From Symbiodinium natans (Eukaryota > Sar > Dinophyceae > Suessiales > Symbiodiniaceae), in assembly GCA_905221605.1 (NCBI GenBank), contig CAJNDS010000824.1:677501-739500 (forward strand): a stretch of 62,000 nucleotides of DNA, written 5' to 3'. Of the stretch, positions 49,436-59,671 are shown piece after piece (the first letter of the stretch is position 1; each line of letters begins with the position of its first letter). The position numbers and the translations under genes were made by a program. A model generated the notes under the pieces. That model was not told where the DNA came from. It searched no databases and worked only from the letters and a program-made list of their open reading frames with translations.

Positions 49436-49826
49436 ACCCTTCATCTTCTTTCACAGATCTTCTGCCAGGCCGGGGGCCCCGCAGCTGCACGCTTTCTTTA
49501 TCCCTGAACTCCTAGAACTCGACAGCCTTGCGACAAAAAGGGTGGGAACCGTCGGCTTTGCTTCAGGGCTCAGGGAGGTTGGGGATTTTGCGAGCTTCAC
49601 CCTGGCAAAGTTGCTAGCTCAATTTGCTGGATCTGTTCGACGCAGGTGCGGGGCTATTTGAAGATCTGCAACTTGAGCCTTTGAAACCCTAAACCCCAAC
49701 GGCCTAAGCTTCAATAGCTACACTCAACCCTATAACCTCCAAGCCACAAAGCTCTTGCCAGCCTCGGCAGGCTCCGCAAAAGCGACCTGCAGAGCCTGTC
49801 GGCCCATCCTGCAGGTTGTACACAGA

Positions 49827-49907
49827 GGGTTTAGGGTTTGGGGGTTTGGGGTTTGGGGTTTAGGGTTTAGGGTTTAGGGTTTAGGGTTTAGGGTTTAGGG
49901 TTTAGGG
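49827..49907 (+). repeat. TTTAGGG array inserted into unit C
   Basis: GTACACAGA then (GGGTTTA)n with early TTTGGGG variants, then ACCCCAT. Units A and B read GTACACAGACCCCAC and GTACATAGACCCCAT without interruption. Confidence 0.9.
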
Positions 49908-50297
49908 ACCCCATATGGCTCGCAGGCAGGGATCTGGTCCTAGAGCATTAGGAACTTCGGAAGCCTCGAAACCTTGCTTCATAAATGACCACGAAGAGAC
50001 AGTGTACCCCAAAATGAAGACACACCCTTTCTCTTGCGTACTCATTGGCTTAGGCGTTTTAGAGCTTATGATTGGCTCCGGCATAGGGAATCTGATCTGG
50101 GTTTAGGGTTTAGGGTTCAGAGGCTTAGGGTTTTAGGGTTTCAAAAGCTCCCCGAGCCCCAAAAAAGCGACTCCGGCTCTTTTGAAACCCCCTGAGCTCC
50201 TAAACCCCTAACCCGAATTCCTAAACCCTAACCCGCCCCTGGCACCGTGATTCTTGAGACCCCTGAACACCATCCAACCCGCAGTCCGCAAAGCCCC

Positions 50298-50338
50298 TAG
50301 GGTTAAGGGTTTAGGGTTTAGGGTTTAGGGTTTAGGGC
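50298..50338 (+). repeat. Second TTTAGGG array inserted into unit C
   Basis: CCGCAAAGCCCC then TAGGGTTAAGGGTTTAGGG and further units, then CTTCCGGGTGG. Unit A reads CCGCAAAGCCCCTCCACAGT then CTCTGGGTGG. Confidence 0.85.
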
Positions 50339-50392
50339 TTCCGGGTGGCCTCCGCAGGATCTTTGCCCCGATGAGGAATCATGTGCTACTCT

Positions 50393-50494
50393 TTGGGATG
50401 TTCTTCCTTATACGAACAGTCCTTAATTGGGATTATCGTAGGGGCTACTATAGCCCCCCATCAAGGACTGTTAGTAGAAGGGGGATGTTCCCAA
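50393..50494. mobile_element. F2 palindromic element inserted into unit C
   Basis: TTGGGATGTTCTTCCTTATA ... AGTAGAAGGGGGATGTTCCCAA. Unit B has no such sequence between CATCTCACC and TTTTCTTTA. GCTA flanks both sides (GTGCTACTC before, AAGCTATTT after). Confidence 0.85.
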
Positions 50495-50950
50495 GCTATT
50501 TTCTTTATTATATAAGAGAAGCCATTCATAGAATTTTGAAGGGGATGAAAGGTACCTCAATAGTATGACAGTTCGGCCCCTGCCGGTGGACCCTTAGGGA
50601 AAGAGCTCGTTTGGCACCGCCGCGGAAAATCGGGGGGCTGGGCGTAAGGGCAGGGGTTTAGGGTTTAGGCTTCAGGGGGGTTGTTGAGGGGCAGATCCGA
50701 ATCCTCAATGTGCCTTGTCTCCGCCACACGGGGCACCTGAATGATTCCCACTCACCCAAGAACGACCACCACTAAACCTAAACCCTATACAAGCCCTCGC
50801 CTGCCAAATTACGAGGTTTTTGTCCATGATTATGGGTGCTATGGGGATCCAGGTGTATCCTGAAATCCACTCCTATGAATACCTCATGAACGATCACAAG
50901 CTCATGAGCTTGAAGACCCCTAAACCCTAAACCCAGGGTTTTAGGGTTTA

Positions 50951-51051
50951 CCCTTAGGGTCCACATACCTGATTACTTTGGGCCCCAAAGGCCCGAAATA
51001 GCAAGTACTTCAAGGCCGAAGTATTCCCCATTTAGGTACATCGACCCTGTG
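50951..51051. mobile_element. F1 palindromic element
   Basis: CCTTAGGGTCCACATACCTG, TTTGGGCCCCAAAGG, AGCAAGTACTTCAAGGCC, AGGTACATCGACCCTG. Moderately diverged. Confidence 0.75.
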
Positions 51052-51545
51052 GGCTGGGCTTGTAAGGCAGACACGCCTCTTGACTTTACCTGGCACGATA
51101 CAGGGGTTGTTCTAATTTCTGGACCCTTTTGTGGTACCCTCAACATCTAAGCGCCCATGTTGCAATAGGCATCCGATCAGGAATTCTCGGATTGCCCAAG
51201 CTGCTCCAGACATCTCTCCTTGTATTGGAGACTCCGTCAAGCCGGAAGCTCAGCATCCAGTGGCGAGTATCCTAAGCACCCCTACTCATAAGCCCTATAT
51301 ACAACCTTCTTCGAAATCTCCGTAATCCCGAGCCAGTGAACCCAAAGTACACCTGCTTTGGGGTTCTGTGACATCATACGGTTTCGGGCTATTACAATGG
51401 GCTTAGTTAGACACCCTAAACCCTATAATCCTGGACCAGTCTTAGCTTAACCCCTAACGCCAGAACCTTCCAACTTTTAACCCCAAAACCTTCGTAACCC
51501 TGAACCAGTAAATCCAAGCTTCTGCACTTTGCAGCTCTTGTCCGC

Positions 51546-51605
51546 ATGCGCCGCGCTGCGCTGGCAGCGGTGGGGGCTGGAGCTGTGCTGCTTCGGTGCC
51601 CGGAT
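51546..51605 (+). CDS. Signal-peptide-like relic exon, unit C
   Basis: MRRAALAAVGAGAVLLRCPD, then a divergent stretch over a CCCCCC tract. Matches the sequences at 37466 and 47197. Here it is 1.7 kb upstream of the membrane-protein gene. Confidence 0.4.
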
Positions 51606-51849
51606 GACGTGACTGATATGCGTTTCATTACCCCCCCCACCTCCCCCACCCCCCCCCCTCCCCCGGGCACAATAAATCGACAAGTACTTCAAGCTTTGAG
51701 GTGGGATGGCTTTGTTTCTTTAAGGCCATGTGCTTGGCGATATGGAGGAGCTCTGCAGTCTTCTGAGAGCCCTTATGGCTCGTCATTTGCCAGCTCCTAA
51801 AGCTATATAGGCATCTCACATAGCTCAATGTCAGTACGTCCTTCGCTGA

Positions 51850-53090
51850 GTCAGGAGAGTCCTAGCTTACGTGCCTTTCGTAGAGCTCGACCTCGCAGGC
51901 CTTTCAGTCCTACAAAAATGCTGCAAGGCCTGTAAGCCCTAAGAAAACTTTCAGCCCTATAAACCCTAAACCCCTGGTTGACTACCACCAAGTCATGCTG
52001 ATCTTTCGGGCTCTCGGCTCTCGGCTCAGCACAATGGAGACCCGAACTCACGAAGCAGGCCCAGAGCACTTCGAATTGCAGCGCATTAGAGCTCCGGCTC
52101 TGGCAAGGCCTTTGCAGCAAGAGCTTGCTACGGAGGTCCCACTTATATAGCCAGCCTGTAATCTGGGCCCTTAACCTTCCTGAACCTTTCTAGCTTTCAC
52201 ACTGCGTGGGGCACGCTTCCGGATGCCCTGTGGCTTGCTTGAGGTCGGCCCTGACACCTCCAGCTCTGCCTCGAGTGCCTCAGCCGGCAGAGTTTTCTCC
52301 ACCAAGGCTTGTTTTTGAGAATGCCTCCCTAAGCCCTGAACCCTCACCGCAGGCAGGGTTGAGAGAGAGGGTTTGCACCTGAGGGAATGTCAGGTGTGAG
52401 TTTCGGGGTTCGAGGTTGCTTACACCTGGACTGGAGCAGGTCAGGGGTCCATTCACTCTCTGAGGCCCCAAGCCCCCAAAGTGCTTCAGACGTTATGTGG
52501 GTCTCGTCTGGTTAACACGTCCTCAGTCTGTGCACCCATATCAGCTATGCCAGCAGTCGAGAACCACCAAAGGGCTCGGGCGGCCCTTTTGAACACGCTC
52601 CCTATATGCCTGCAACACTTTCTTGCGCACAAGAACGGCTCTTAAGTAGTGAGGTTAGAACCCATAAGGACCCAATATTTCGGTCCCTGGAAGTATAGGG
52701 CTATGAACGCCCAGTAGCGAAACCCTCCAAATCCCTCCCAGCCCTCCTTGCACCGAGGGTGCCTGTGTGAAATCTCCATTAGAAACGCCAACTAAAACCC
52801 AAAAGCCCTTGAACCCCCAAACCTAACTAACCCTCTAAAGTAACCCTCCCTCGCCGAGGCTGCCTCTGTGACATGGAGCCACCGCAGCTGTGGTCTGACA
52901 ACACGGCGCGCGGGCGGTGAGACCCCCCAAATCCAAGAGCCATGCAGCAGAATAAATTCGTTAGAAGTTAGGGTTCAGGGTTTGGGGCCTAGATTTTTGG
53001 GCCTTAAGATGGTATTGACATGCTTCAACATGCACTGGCGTAGACCTCACCATCAGCTCTGTGCGTCGATGTAAATGCTCTTGCTCGACT
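51850..53090. other. Unique region upstream of copy C, no supported gene
   Basis: Few repeats, scattered CCCTAAA variants, no frame with convincing composition. The last 100 bases (ACGGCCCACGACCG, then TATATATATA, then CCAGAAGGACTGAACAGG) match the 5' flank of copy A. Confidence 0.4.
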
Positions 53091-53099
53091 GCCCAGGCT

Positions 53100-53264
53100 C
53101 ACGGCCCACGACCGATGGTTATATATATATATATACTACACAAACACATACATGTATATGTGCACGCGGCCAGAAGGACTGAACAGGTTACTGAGATGAT
53201 TCACGACTCAGCTGAACGCATCTGAGATCTTGTTGCCGACTGCAAGCCTCTGCTTCGGCACGCC
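53100..53264 (+). promoter_or_regulatory. Conserved 5' flank of copies A and C
   Basis: ACGGCCC(A)CGACCG, a TA repeat, GCC(A)GAAGGACTG(A/G)ACA(G/T)GTTAC, and GCACNCCATGTCGG at the start codon are shared with 37530-37641. Conservation stops at unit-specific sequence upstream. It is probably the 5' UTR and the trans-splicing or promoter region, by inference only. Confidence 0.4.
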
Positions 53265-55514
53265 ATGTCGGTGGCAGTCTCGACTCCACAAGAAGTGGAA
53301 CTTCCCCTGCGAAGCAGACTCTCGGTTCCCGAAGAGCCCAGGGAGCACCGGCACAGCCTCATTCCCAGCCATCGGACTCTTTCGGCTTCCAGCCAGCAGC
53401 CACCACGGCCTCGAGCGAGCAGACGATCGGTTCTCGCGGAGACGAGCAGGGACCTGGACAACGGCGCCGCCCCAAGGCACCAGAGTCACACCAACCTGGC
53501 TATTGCTGTGTACACTGCGGTGCGCATCACGGCTAGTGTGCGTCTGCTGCTGCTGCAAAGTTCGGCGTGTTATGGCGCATGCATGCGTGGTGGGTGGTGC
53601 TATAATGCGCATGCCGAAAAGGATTATTGTGATTCTGATGGTGCTGCGTGGTGTGATACGTACTGCATCAGCGAAATCATTGGGAGACTATGTGATTCCA
53701 TTGCGCGGCCTCTGGTGACTGGCCTCGGACTTTACATTTTCCTCCACAGGAGAGATCGCTTCTCTGCCAAGGAACCTCTCCACACACGAGCTCGTTTTCT
53801 AGTCTTCTGCCTGGCATCGTTCCACTGCGATGCCTCTGTCGCTGAAACTTTGGCTGACCGCCATGCATTCCAGGCTCTGATGTTGCTGTGGGAGGTCCTC
53901 TGCAACGGGGTCCAGATGCAGATGACAAACCTAAAGCTGCATGCATTGGGCTTCCATATAACAGCACGGCTTTGTGCAGCACTCATGCTCGTGATTCTTT
54001 GCGCAATGTGTATTGGCCTTCCATTCTTTCTGTTCTGGAATGATGCATGGAAGTCCGAGATGGGGCAACTGCCTGTACTCGTCGCACTAGCTTGCACTGG
54101 CGCCACGTTGCTCCTTCAATTCTGCGGCCTCTGCTATGCAGCGGGCAGATCCTTGTGCCTGGGATGGCACGATGCGGCCATCAAGGCCGCGGGCGTTTGC
54201 TTGTGCATCAACGCTGCCCTCTTGATTCCGGGCCCTCTTCTTAGCATCTTCGGCGGTGCTTTTTTTGCTGTGAATGAAAGCAACGCGCAAGAGGATCGCT
54301 GGTCTGTGTTGCTGACCGTGGACATCGGCCTACAAGTGCTGAACGTGCTGCTGCTTAGCGGCATGGTCGGCCCGCAGCAGTGGGCGCGGCCGATGGAGGC
54401 CTTCCAGAAGCTCGCGGAGTTTCAGGGCTTCGGCTTATCCACCAAACGCATCGCCTTCCCGGGGAAGGTGAACGCGGCAGCCCGCGACTGCATTGTGTCC
54501 TTCCCTGGGAAGTACAGCGACGAGTGGGACGCCGCCGTGTCAGCCGCAAGCTCCCAAAGCGCCTTTTCCTTGGCCTGCGTGTTCCTGACGGACCGCGCCT
54601 CGGGTCTTGGCGAGCACTCGGCAGATCCCGATCATCCGGGGAGGTGCTGGTGCCATGCGCTCTACGGAAGCCTGCCGGCCTCCACGTACCTGAGCGTGGT
54701 GGATGTCCAGCAGCTGCGGCAAGAGCAAGGAAACGACGAAGCCAGCTATCAGCAGCAGCTGAGCTTCAAGAAATCCGACGCCGAAGCCATGGGGCAGCTG
54801 CTGCTCATCAAGGACCTCCAGGCAGAGCTGGAGTGGCAGCAGGAGCTTTCCCAGGCGCTCAACGACGCGGAGGACCGGTGCCTGGCAAACCATGCCCGCG
54901 CCCCTTGGGGCTGCCGCTGGTTCGAGGAGCCTGGGGATGTCATCTGTTCCTTTCGGATTCTCTCGACGTTGTATCACAATCGCTATGCTAAGACAGGCTC
55001 AAGACTCGTTACAACTTGCCATAGCCGTTATACTGCCATAGACTATAGTTCCGAGGAGTGGAGGAAGAACGTCAGCAAGGCGTCCGAGCTGGGTCAGAGG
55101 CTGCACGTCTTCTACTTCGAGGGCTGCAAAGGCCAAGGCAAGGTCGCCTGGGACCAGCTCCCTGACAAAGAGGCGCGTGGCCGGCTTTCAAAAAGCCATG
55201 GGCGGGGGGCTATACAGATTCGGTGCAGGGACTTCAGAGCACTACATGTCATCTGTATATTGATCTTAGGCTAGAGCACCCCGGGACCCTAACTCCGGCT
55301 GCCCTTTTTTGTCCGCGAGGTGCGGGAGCAAGTTCGCGCGTGCAGTGGCCTGGGTGCGTCGCAGACAGCAGAAGTCGCCTATCTTCACAGATTGGGCTTG
55401 AGCTACGTGGAGCACGACATCACAGACTTCAAGGAGATGATGAGTTCCAACTGTTCACCAGCGAGTTGGCCCAACGAACAAAAAAATCGGAACCTGAGCC
55501 GGGAGGCTTCATGA
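53265..55514 (+). CDS. Unrecognised multi-pass membrane protein, family copy C (intact)
   Basis: Exons 53265-54938, 55056-55172 and 55320-55514, about 661 aa. Residues 1-75 are polar and Ser/Arg-rich (PQEVELPLRSRLS). Hydrophobic segments lie near 79-98, 149-160, 177-195, 202-216, 231-257, 269-294, 305-336 and 349-368. A Cys-rich loop (101-134) is present here but not in copy A. The soluble tail has conserved FPGKVNAAARDCIVSFPGKY, SLACVFLTDRASGLGEH, CWCHALYGSLPASTYLSV, APWGCRWFEEPGD, HVFYFEGCKGQGKVAWDQLP and LHRLGLSYVEHDITDF. Differences between copies fall mostly at third codon positions in the tail, implying past selection on protein. Intron 1 is taken as D|GTCATC...GAG; intron 2 uses a GC donor (GAG|GCGCGT). 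Membrane location is predicted; function is unknown. Confidence 0.75.
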
Positions 55515-55784
55515 CCCTAAAACCCAAACCCCAAATCCTAAACCCCAAGCCTCAAACCCTAAACCCTAAAACGTTTTTGATCAAGGGCTTCTGCCTGTAG
55601 TCCAGTTCAAACGTTAAAGCCACGCATATAGCTTCCAAGCCCATTGACACTTCAAGCCCAAGCCCCTCAACCCGAAACCCGCAGCGACCCTACACTCCAG
55701 AAACCCCAACCCTCAATTCGGTTTCAGGAAACCCTGAAAGCCCCAACGCCCTAGAAGCTCAAAGCCTCAGAACCTTCAACCCTC

Positions 55785-55842
55785 AACCCTCAACCTTCAA
55801 CCCTCAACCCTCAACCCTCAACCCTAAACCCTAAACCCTAGC
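55785..55842 (-). repeat. CCCTCAA to CCCTAAA array
   Basis: Six CCCTCAA units passing into CCCTAAA units, a local variant expansion. Confidence 0.9.
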
Positions 55843-55849
55843 CCCAGAG

Positions 55850-55933
55850 CAGGCCTTCGAGGGTTGCGCAGCCGAAGCCCAGCGCCTCTCCGACGGCCTG
55901 GTGGGCTTCCGCCTGGGCCCAGGCGACTTTAGG
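55850..55933 (+). CDS. Internal exon downstream of copy C
   Basis: Acceptor GCCCCAGAG; 28 codons reading QAFEGCAAEAQRLSDGLVGF then RLGPGDFR; donor GTTTAGGG at 55934. Paralogous to 41072-41138. CCCTAAA left, TTTAGGG right. Confidence 0.6.
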
Positions 55934-56035
55934 GTTTAGGGTTTGGGGTTTAGGGTTTAGGGTTTAGGGTTTTGGGTTAGGCTTATAGTGTTCTTAGGGG
56001 CGGGTTTAGGATTTAGGGTTTAGGGTTTAGGGTTA
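55934..56035 (+). repeat. TTTAGGG array
   Basis: About eleven units with TTTGGGG and TTTTGGG variants. Confidence 0.9.
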
Positions 56036-56157
56036 CTACTCCCCTACTACTCCCTAAGGCTCCCTAAGCTTCCCTTAGCTTCCCTAGGTACCTACCCCCC
56101 TTGAACCCTGCTCCCTTAAGAACCCATGAATTGCACCTTACATCCTGACATCCTGAA

Positions 56158-56252
56158 ACCCTACCTGGGACCATTTACCGTATACAGTTTAGTTGTGGCT
56201 ACCCCTTACATTTAGTAGGCATAACCCATAAAACTGTATAGAGTCCCAGGTA
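56158..56252. mobile_element. F7 palindromic element
   Basis: CCCTACCTGGGACCATTTAC at the left, AGAGTCCCAGGTAAACCC at the right; GCTACCCCTTA and TAGTAGG in the middle. Partner at 57773-57890. Confidence 0.8.
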
Positions 56253-56665
56253 AACCCTTAAACCCTCAACCTTTAAACCGCTGAACCCTACAAAGCCTTA
56301 AACCTTCAGAACCTGATTGCCTAAATTCCAAAACCTTCAAACCCTAAAACCCTTACAACCCTAAGAGCCTGAAATCTGAAGCCTGAACCCTAAACCCTAA
56401 ACCTTCAAGCCCTAACCCGCGAAAAGCCCCAGATTGGACTCAGTGGAACCCTCAAGCCTTCAAACCCTAAAACTCTTAAAACCCTATAAAACCCTATAAA
56501 CCCTAAACTTCTACAAACCCAAAAAAAAGCCCATAACCCCCCCCCTAAAACCTAACATTCTAAAAGTGGGAGGCCCTTAAAACCCTCTAGCACCCTCTAC
56601 AACTCCATAAAACACTAAACCCTAAACCCTAAACCCTAAACCCTCTAACATCCTAAACGTGGCAG

Positions 56666-56738
56666 GCAGCATGCCAGGGTCCGTGGTCTGCGTGCCGCTC
56701 CTCTGCCGACCTTGCGCAGGCGCGGTGCGAGTGGTGGG
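56666..56738 (+). CDS. Internal exon between opposed arrays
   Basis: Acceptor GTGGCAG; reads AACQGPWSACRSSADLAQAR then CEWW; donor GTTTAGG. CCCTAAA (56608-56645) left, TTTAGGG right. Confidence 0.45.
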
Positions 56739-56972
56739 GTTTAGGTTTAGGGTTTGGGGTTCAGGGTTTAGGGTTTAGGATTTAGGGTTTAGGGTTTTAG
56801 GATCTAGGGTTTAGGGTTTAGGGTTTAGGGTTTAGGGTTTTAGGGTCTAGGGTTAGGGTTTCGGGTTTAGGCTTTAGGGTTTCGAGTTTAGGATTCTGGG
56901 TTTTAGGGTTTTAGGGTTTGGGGTTTCGGGTTTAGGGTTTGAGATTCAGGGTTTGGGGTTTCGGGTTTAGGG
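56739..56972 (+). repeat. Long TTTAGGG array with variants
   Basis: More than 25 units including TTTTAGGG, TCTAGGG and TTTCGGG. Confidence 0.9.
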
Positions 56973-57285
56973 TCGTTTGGCAGTGGTCAGGGGGCCCTCC
57001 CTGCGAGATGGCCGACAGCCTTGAAAGGTTTGTACACCCACCCTCAACCCTAAACCCTCTAAACCCTCTAAACCCTAGACACCCTACAAACCCTAAAAAC
57101 CCCTAAAGACCCTAAAGCCCTGGAAATTCTAGGAACCCTAAACCTTAAACATGTGGAGCCGCCCTCCATGCTACAACCCCCCTGGGTTCCCCATAATTGA
57201 GGCTATTTGTTATTTACAGGGGGGTAGTATGGAGAGGGGGGTAGTAGGGAACTTAGGGAACCCCATGAAGATCAGAACCCGTCAG

Positions 57286-57361
57286 GTGTGGAGCCCTCCT
57301 TGCCCCCCTCCGATCCAAACATCCTCACCTTTGCATCGCGGCCGCGTCTGGGCCTGCAGAG
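57286..57361 (+). CDS. Internal exon, unknown protein
   Basis: Acceptor CCCGTCAG; reads VEPSLPPSDPNILTFASRPR then LGLQ; donor GTTTGAGGGTTTAGGG. Confidence 0.5.
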
Positions 57362-57772
57362 GTTTGAGGGTTTAGGGGGACCAACTGGGGCCACCTACTT
57401 GGGGTTTAGGGAGTTTAGGGAGTTCAGAGGGTTTAGGGCCCAGAAATGTTCGATAAACTAGGGGTACTCATATCTTGGAGTTCCCCATGTTCTGTCTTAT
57501 TGTGCTTTTGGGGTCATCGCAAGGGACAAAGCGCGCCCGTTACTCCATATGAAACAGGGTTTATATTACTGTTATTGGTGAGTGTATATAAGGTTCCTTG
57601 TTTAGATTGGTGATGTCCTTTGGGCGATGCAAGGAATAAATCTAAGCTGTCTCACCTTGATATGATTCACGACCTCCGGTCCGCAGTACAAGGAATCTAG
57701 ACCCTACTTCATATCACGTCCTACAACCCATGGATATGCCCAATTTGGAGTCCAGACTCCTACGCCTAAACC

Positions 57773-57890
57773 CTACCTGGGACTCTATTTACCTACAGGT
57801 TTGTACTGGTAGTAGCTTTAGCTACCCCTTAGCTAGTAGGTACAGTATGACCCATAGAGCTGTAAGTAAAGAGAGTCCCAGGTAGACCCT
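57773..57890. mobile_element. F7 palindromic element
   Basis: CCCTACCTGGGACTCTATTT at the left and AGAGAGTCCCAGGTAGACCC at the right. Interior TAGCTACCCCTTAGCTAG is itself palindromic. Confidence 0.85.
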
Positions 57891-58256
57891 ACACACCCTA
57901 AACAATCCCTCAAATCCTGGATCCGAAGCTCTGAATCCCTAAGCCGCGAACCCATGGGAACATGTATGCACGGGAAGCATGTATGGGTGCAATTACAGGG
58001 TTTGGGGGTTTAGGGTTGCAAACCACCATGGGCGCAATTACAGGGTTTGGGGTTGAGGGTTGCAAAAGGAGACCCCAGATGCCGAACTGCAATCGCTGGT
58101 GGCGAAGCTCTTGACACCCTTACCTCAACTTCGGGGCATCGTCACCCCCAAACCCTAGGAGTATAACTGGAACCCAAGCCTTCACACTCCAAAGCCCTGT
58201 ACTCAGAAAACCCCAAACCTCTTAGCCCATTAGTGTTTAGGATTTAGGGTTGCTAG

Positions 58257-58371
58257 AACCCCCAGAGCCCCCAGAAGAGAGGCTCTGTCCGCGTGGGAGC
58301 CCTGTGATTGTCACAGACGCGGCGCTGTCTCACGAGCGCCAGGAACCGAGTCGGAGCCACCGAACCTTGCG
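58257..58371 (+). CDS. Internal exon, unknown protein
   Basis: Acceptor GGTTGCTAG; reads PPEPPEERLCPRGSPVIVTD then AALSHERQEPSRSHRTL; donor GTGTAGGGG. A TTTAGGG unit lies just upstream. Confidence 0.5.
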
Positions 58372-58600
58372 GTGTAGGGGTTCAGAGTTGCCCCGCAAAA
58401 TACCCTGCAAACGCTGCAAACCCTCTCAACCCTCTGTAAGTCTAAAATCCCTGGATAAACCCCCTACTATCCCTCTATAAGTCTACTACAAGCCCTATGG
58501 CCCCCATGTCAGGCCTATCCCATTAGTCATACACCCCGGGCTCCCTGAGCCCTCCAAACCCCCCCCCCCCCCCAACAAGACCCCCCTGGTTCGCAGCAGG

Positions 58601-58732
58601 GAATGAGGGAATTTGGCCCCCTAGGGGGTCGCCCTTTAAGGATTACATTGGGTATCTATGTATACCCGTTAAGGGATTCTGTAGGACACTTACAGGGATT
58701 CTATAGGGTACCTCATTCCCTCATTCCCTGCT
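58601..58732. mobile_element. F9 palindromic element
   Basis: GGAATGAGGGAATTTGGCCC at the left, GTACCTCATTCCCTCATTCC at the right. A fragment with GGGGTACCTCATTCCGTCA stands at 35815-35842. Confidence 0.75.
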
Positions 58733-58741
58733 ACGAGCCAG

Positions 58742-58855
58742 ATGAAGCCCGGAGGAGTTCTTGCAGACCTTTGGGGCGACTCCGCTCCATCGCGGCCAGG
58801 AGTTTCGTGGCCTCACAGCCGAGCCACTTGGGCGCCCAGGAATGGGATTCCAAGG
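58742..58855 (+). CDS. Candidate exon directly after F9
   Basis: AG comes from CTACGAGCCAG; reads EARRSSCRPLGRLRSIAARS then FVASQPSHLGAQEWDSK; donor AAGG|GTCTCT. Confidence 0.45.
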
Positions 58856-59234
58856 GTCTCTGAAGGCTTGCAGGGTTTTAGGGGCTCATAAGGTTTGAGG
58901 GTTCAGGGTTTAGGATTTTGGGTTTTGGGGCCGATTAATTGGACTTGAAGGGTTACAGGAGGTCTGTGCCCTCGCGTCCGGACGTGCAGCAAGGCCAACT
59001 CCTACTTCTGAGGGCGGCACGAAAGTCCGTCCTAATATAGGGCGGTCAAAGGTGGAACCTGAAAGGAAAGAACTGGGGGCCCGAAGCAGAACGAGCCCAG
59101 ACGGGGGAGGAGAGGCACCCAAAGGGCCTGGAACCAGAAAGCAAAGAAGCCGATGCCCGAAGGAACGACTCTGAAGGGGAGGAGAGGAGAGTCCCAAGGG
59201 TTATGAAGGTAAAAAGGAGTGTTTTTGAGCTTTG

Positions 59235-59366
<132 letters not shown>

Positions 59367-59671
59367 GGCTGCGGCATGTTTCGTTACTACCTTTTGGGGC
59401 GAGGGTTTAGGGTTCAGTTCAGCCCCCCAAGAGCCCGAAAGGAGGGTTTCAATCCCGGATGCTCCCTTCAAAGGGGGACCAATGGTGCGTGAGGGTGTTC
59501 CCGAAACCCTGAAGCCCCTGTAAAGCCCCAAGGGTTTGGGCTTTCGGGGGGTGGGGGAATGGAAGGACCTAATGGTATTGGGTGTCACCCAGAAGTGTCA
59601 TCCATACAAGCTCCTGGAAGCTCTTAGTCTTAAACATAAACCCTAAGAACCTATAAGCCTCTGGCTCCCAG

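Larger units (their letters stand above)
49749..50690 (+). repeat. Segmental repeat, unit C leader with three insertions
   Basis: Homologous to units A and B, but interrupted by telomeric arrays at 49827-49907 and 50298-50338 and by an F2 element at 50393-50494. Confidence 0.85.

Noticed and set aside
57151-57280. Additional palindromic family at GGGTTCCCCATAATTGAGG
   Set aside because: Inverted GGGGTTCCC/GGGAACCCC ends are visible, but only one copy and many G runs; possibly an F8 relative, too weak to name.
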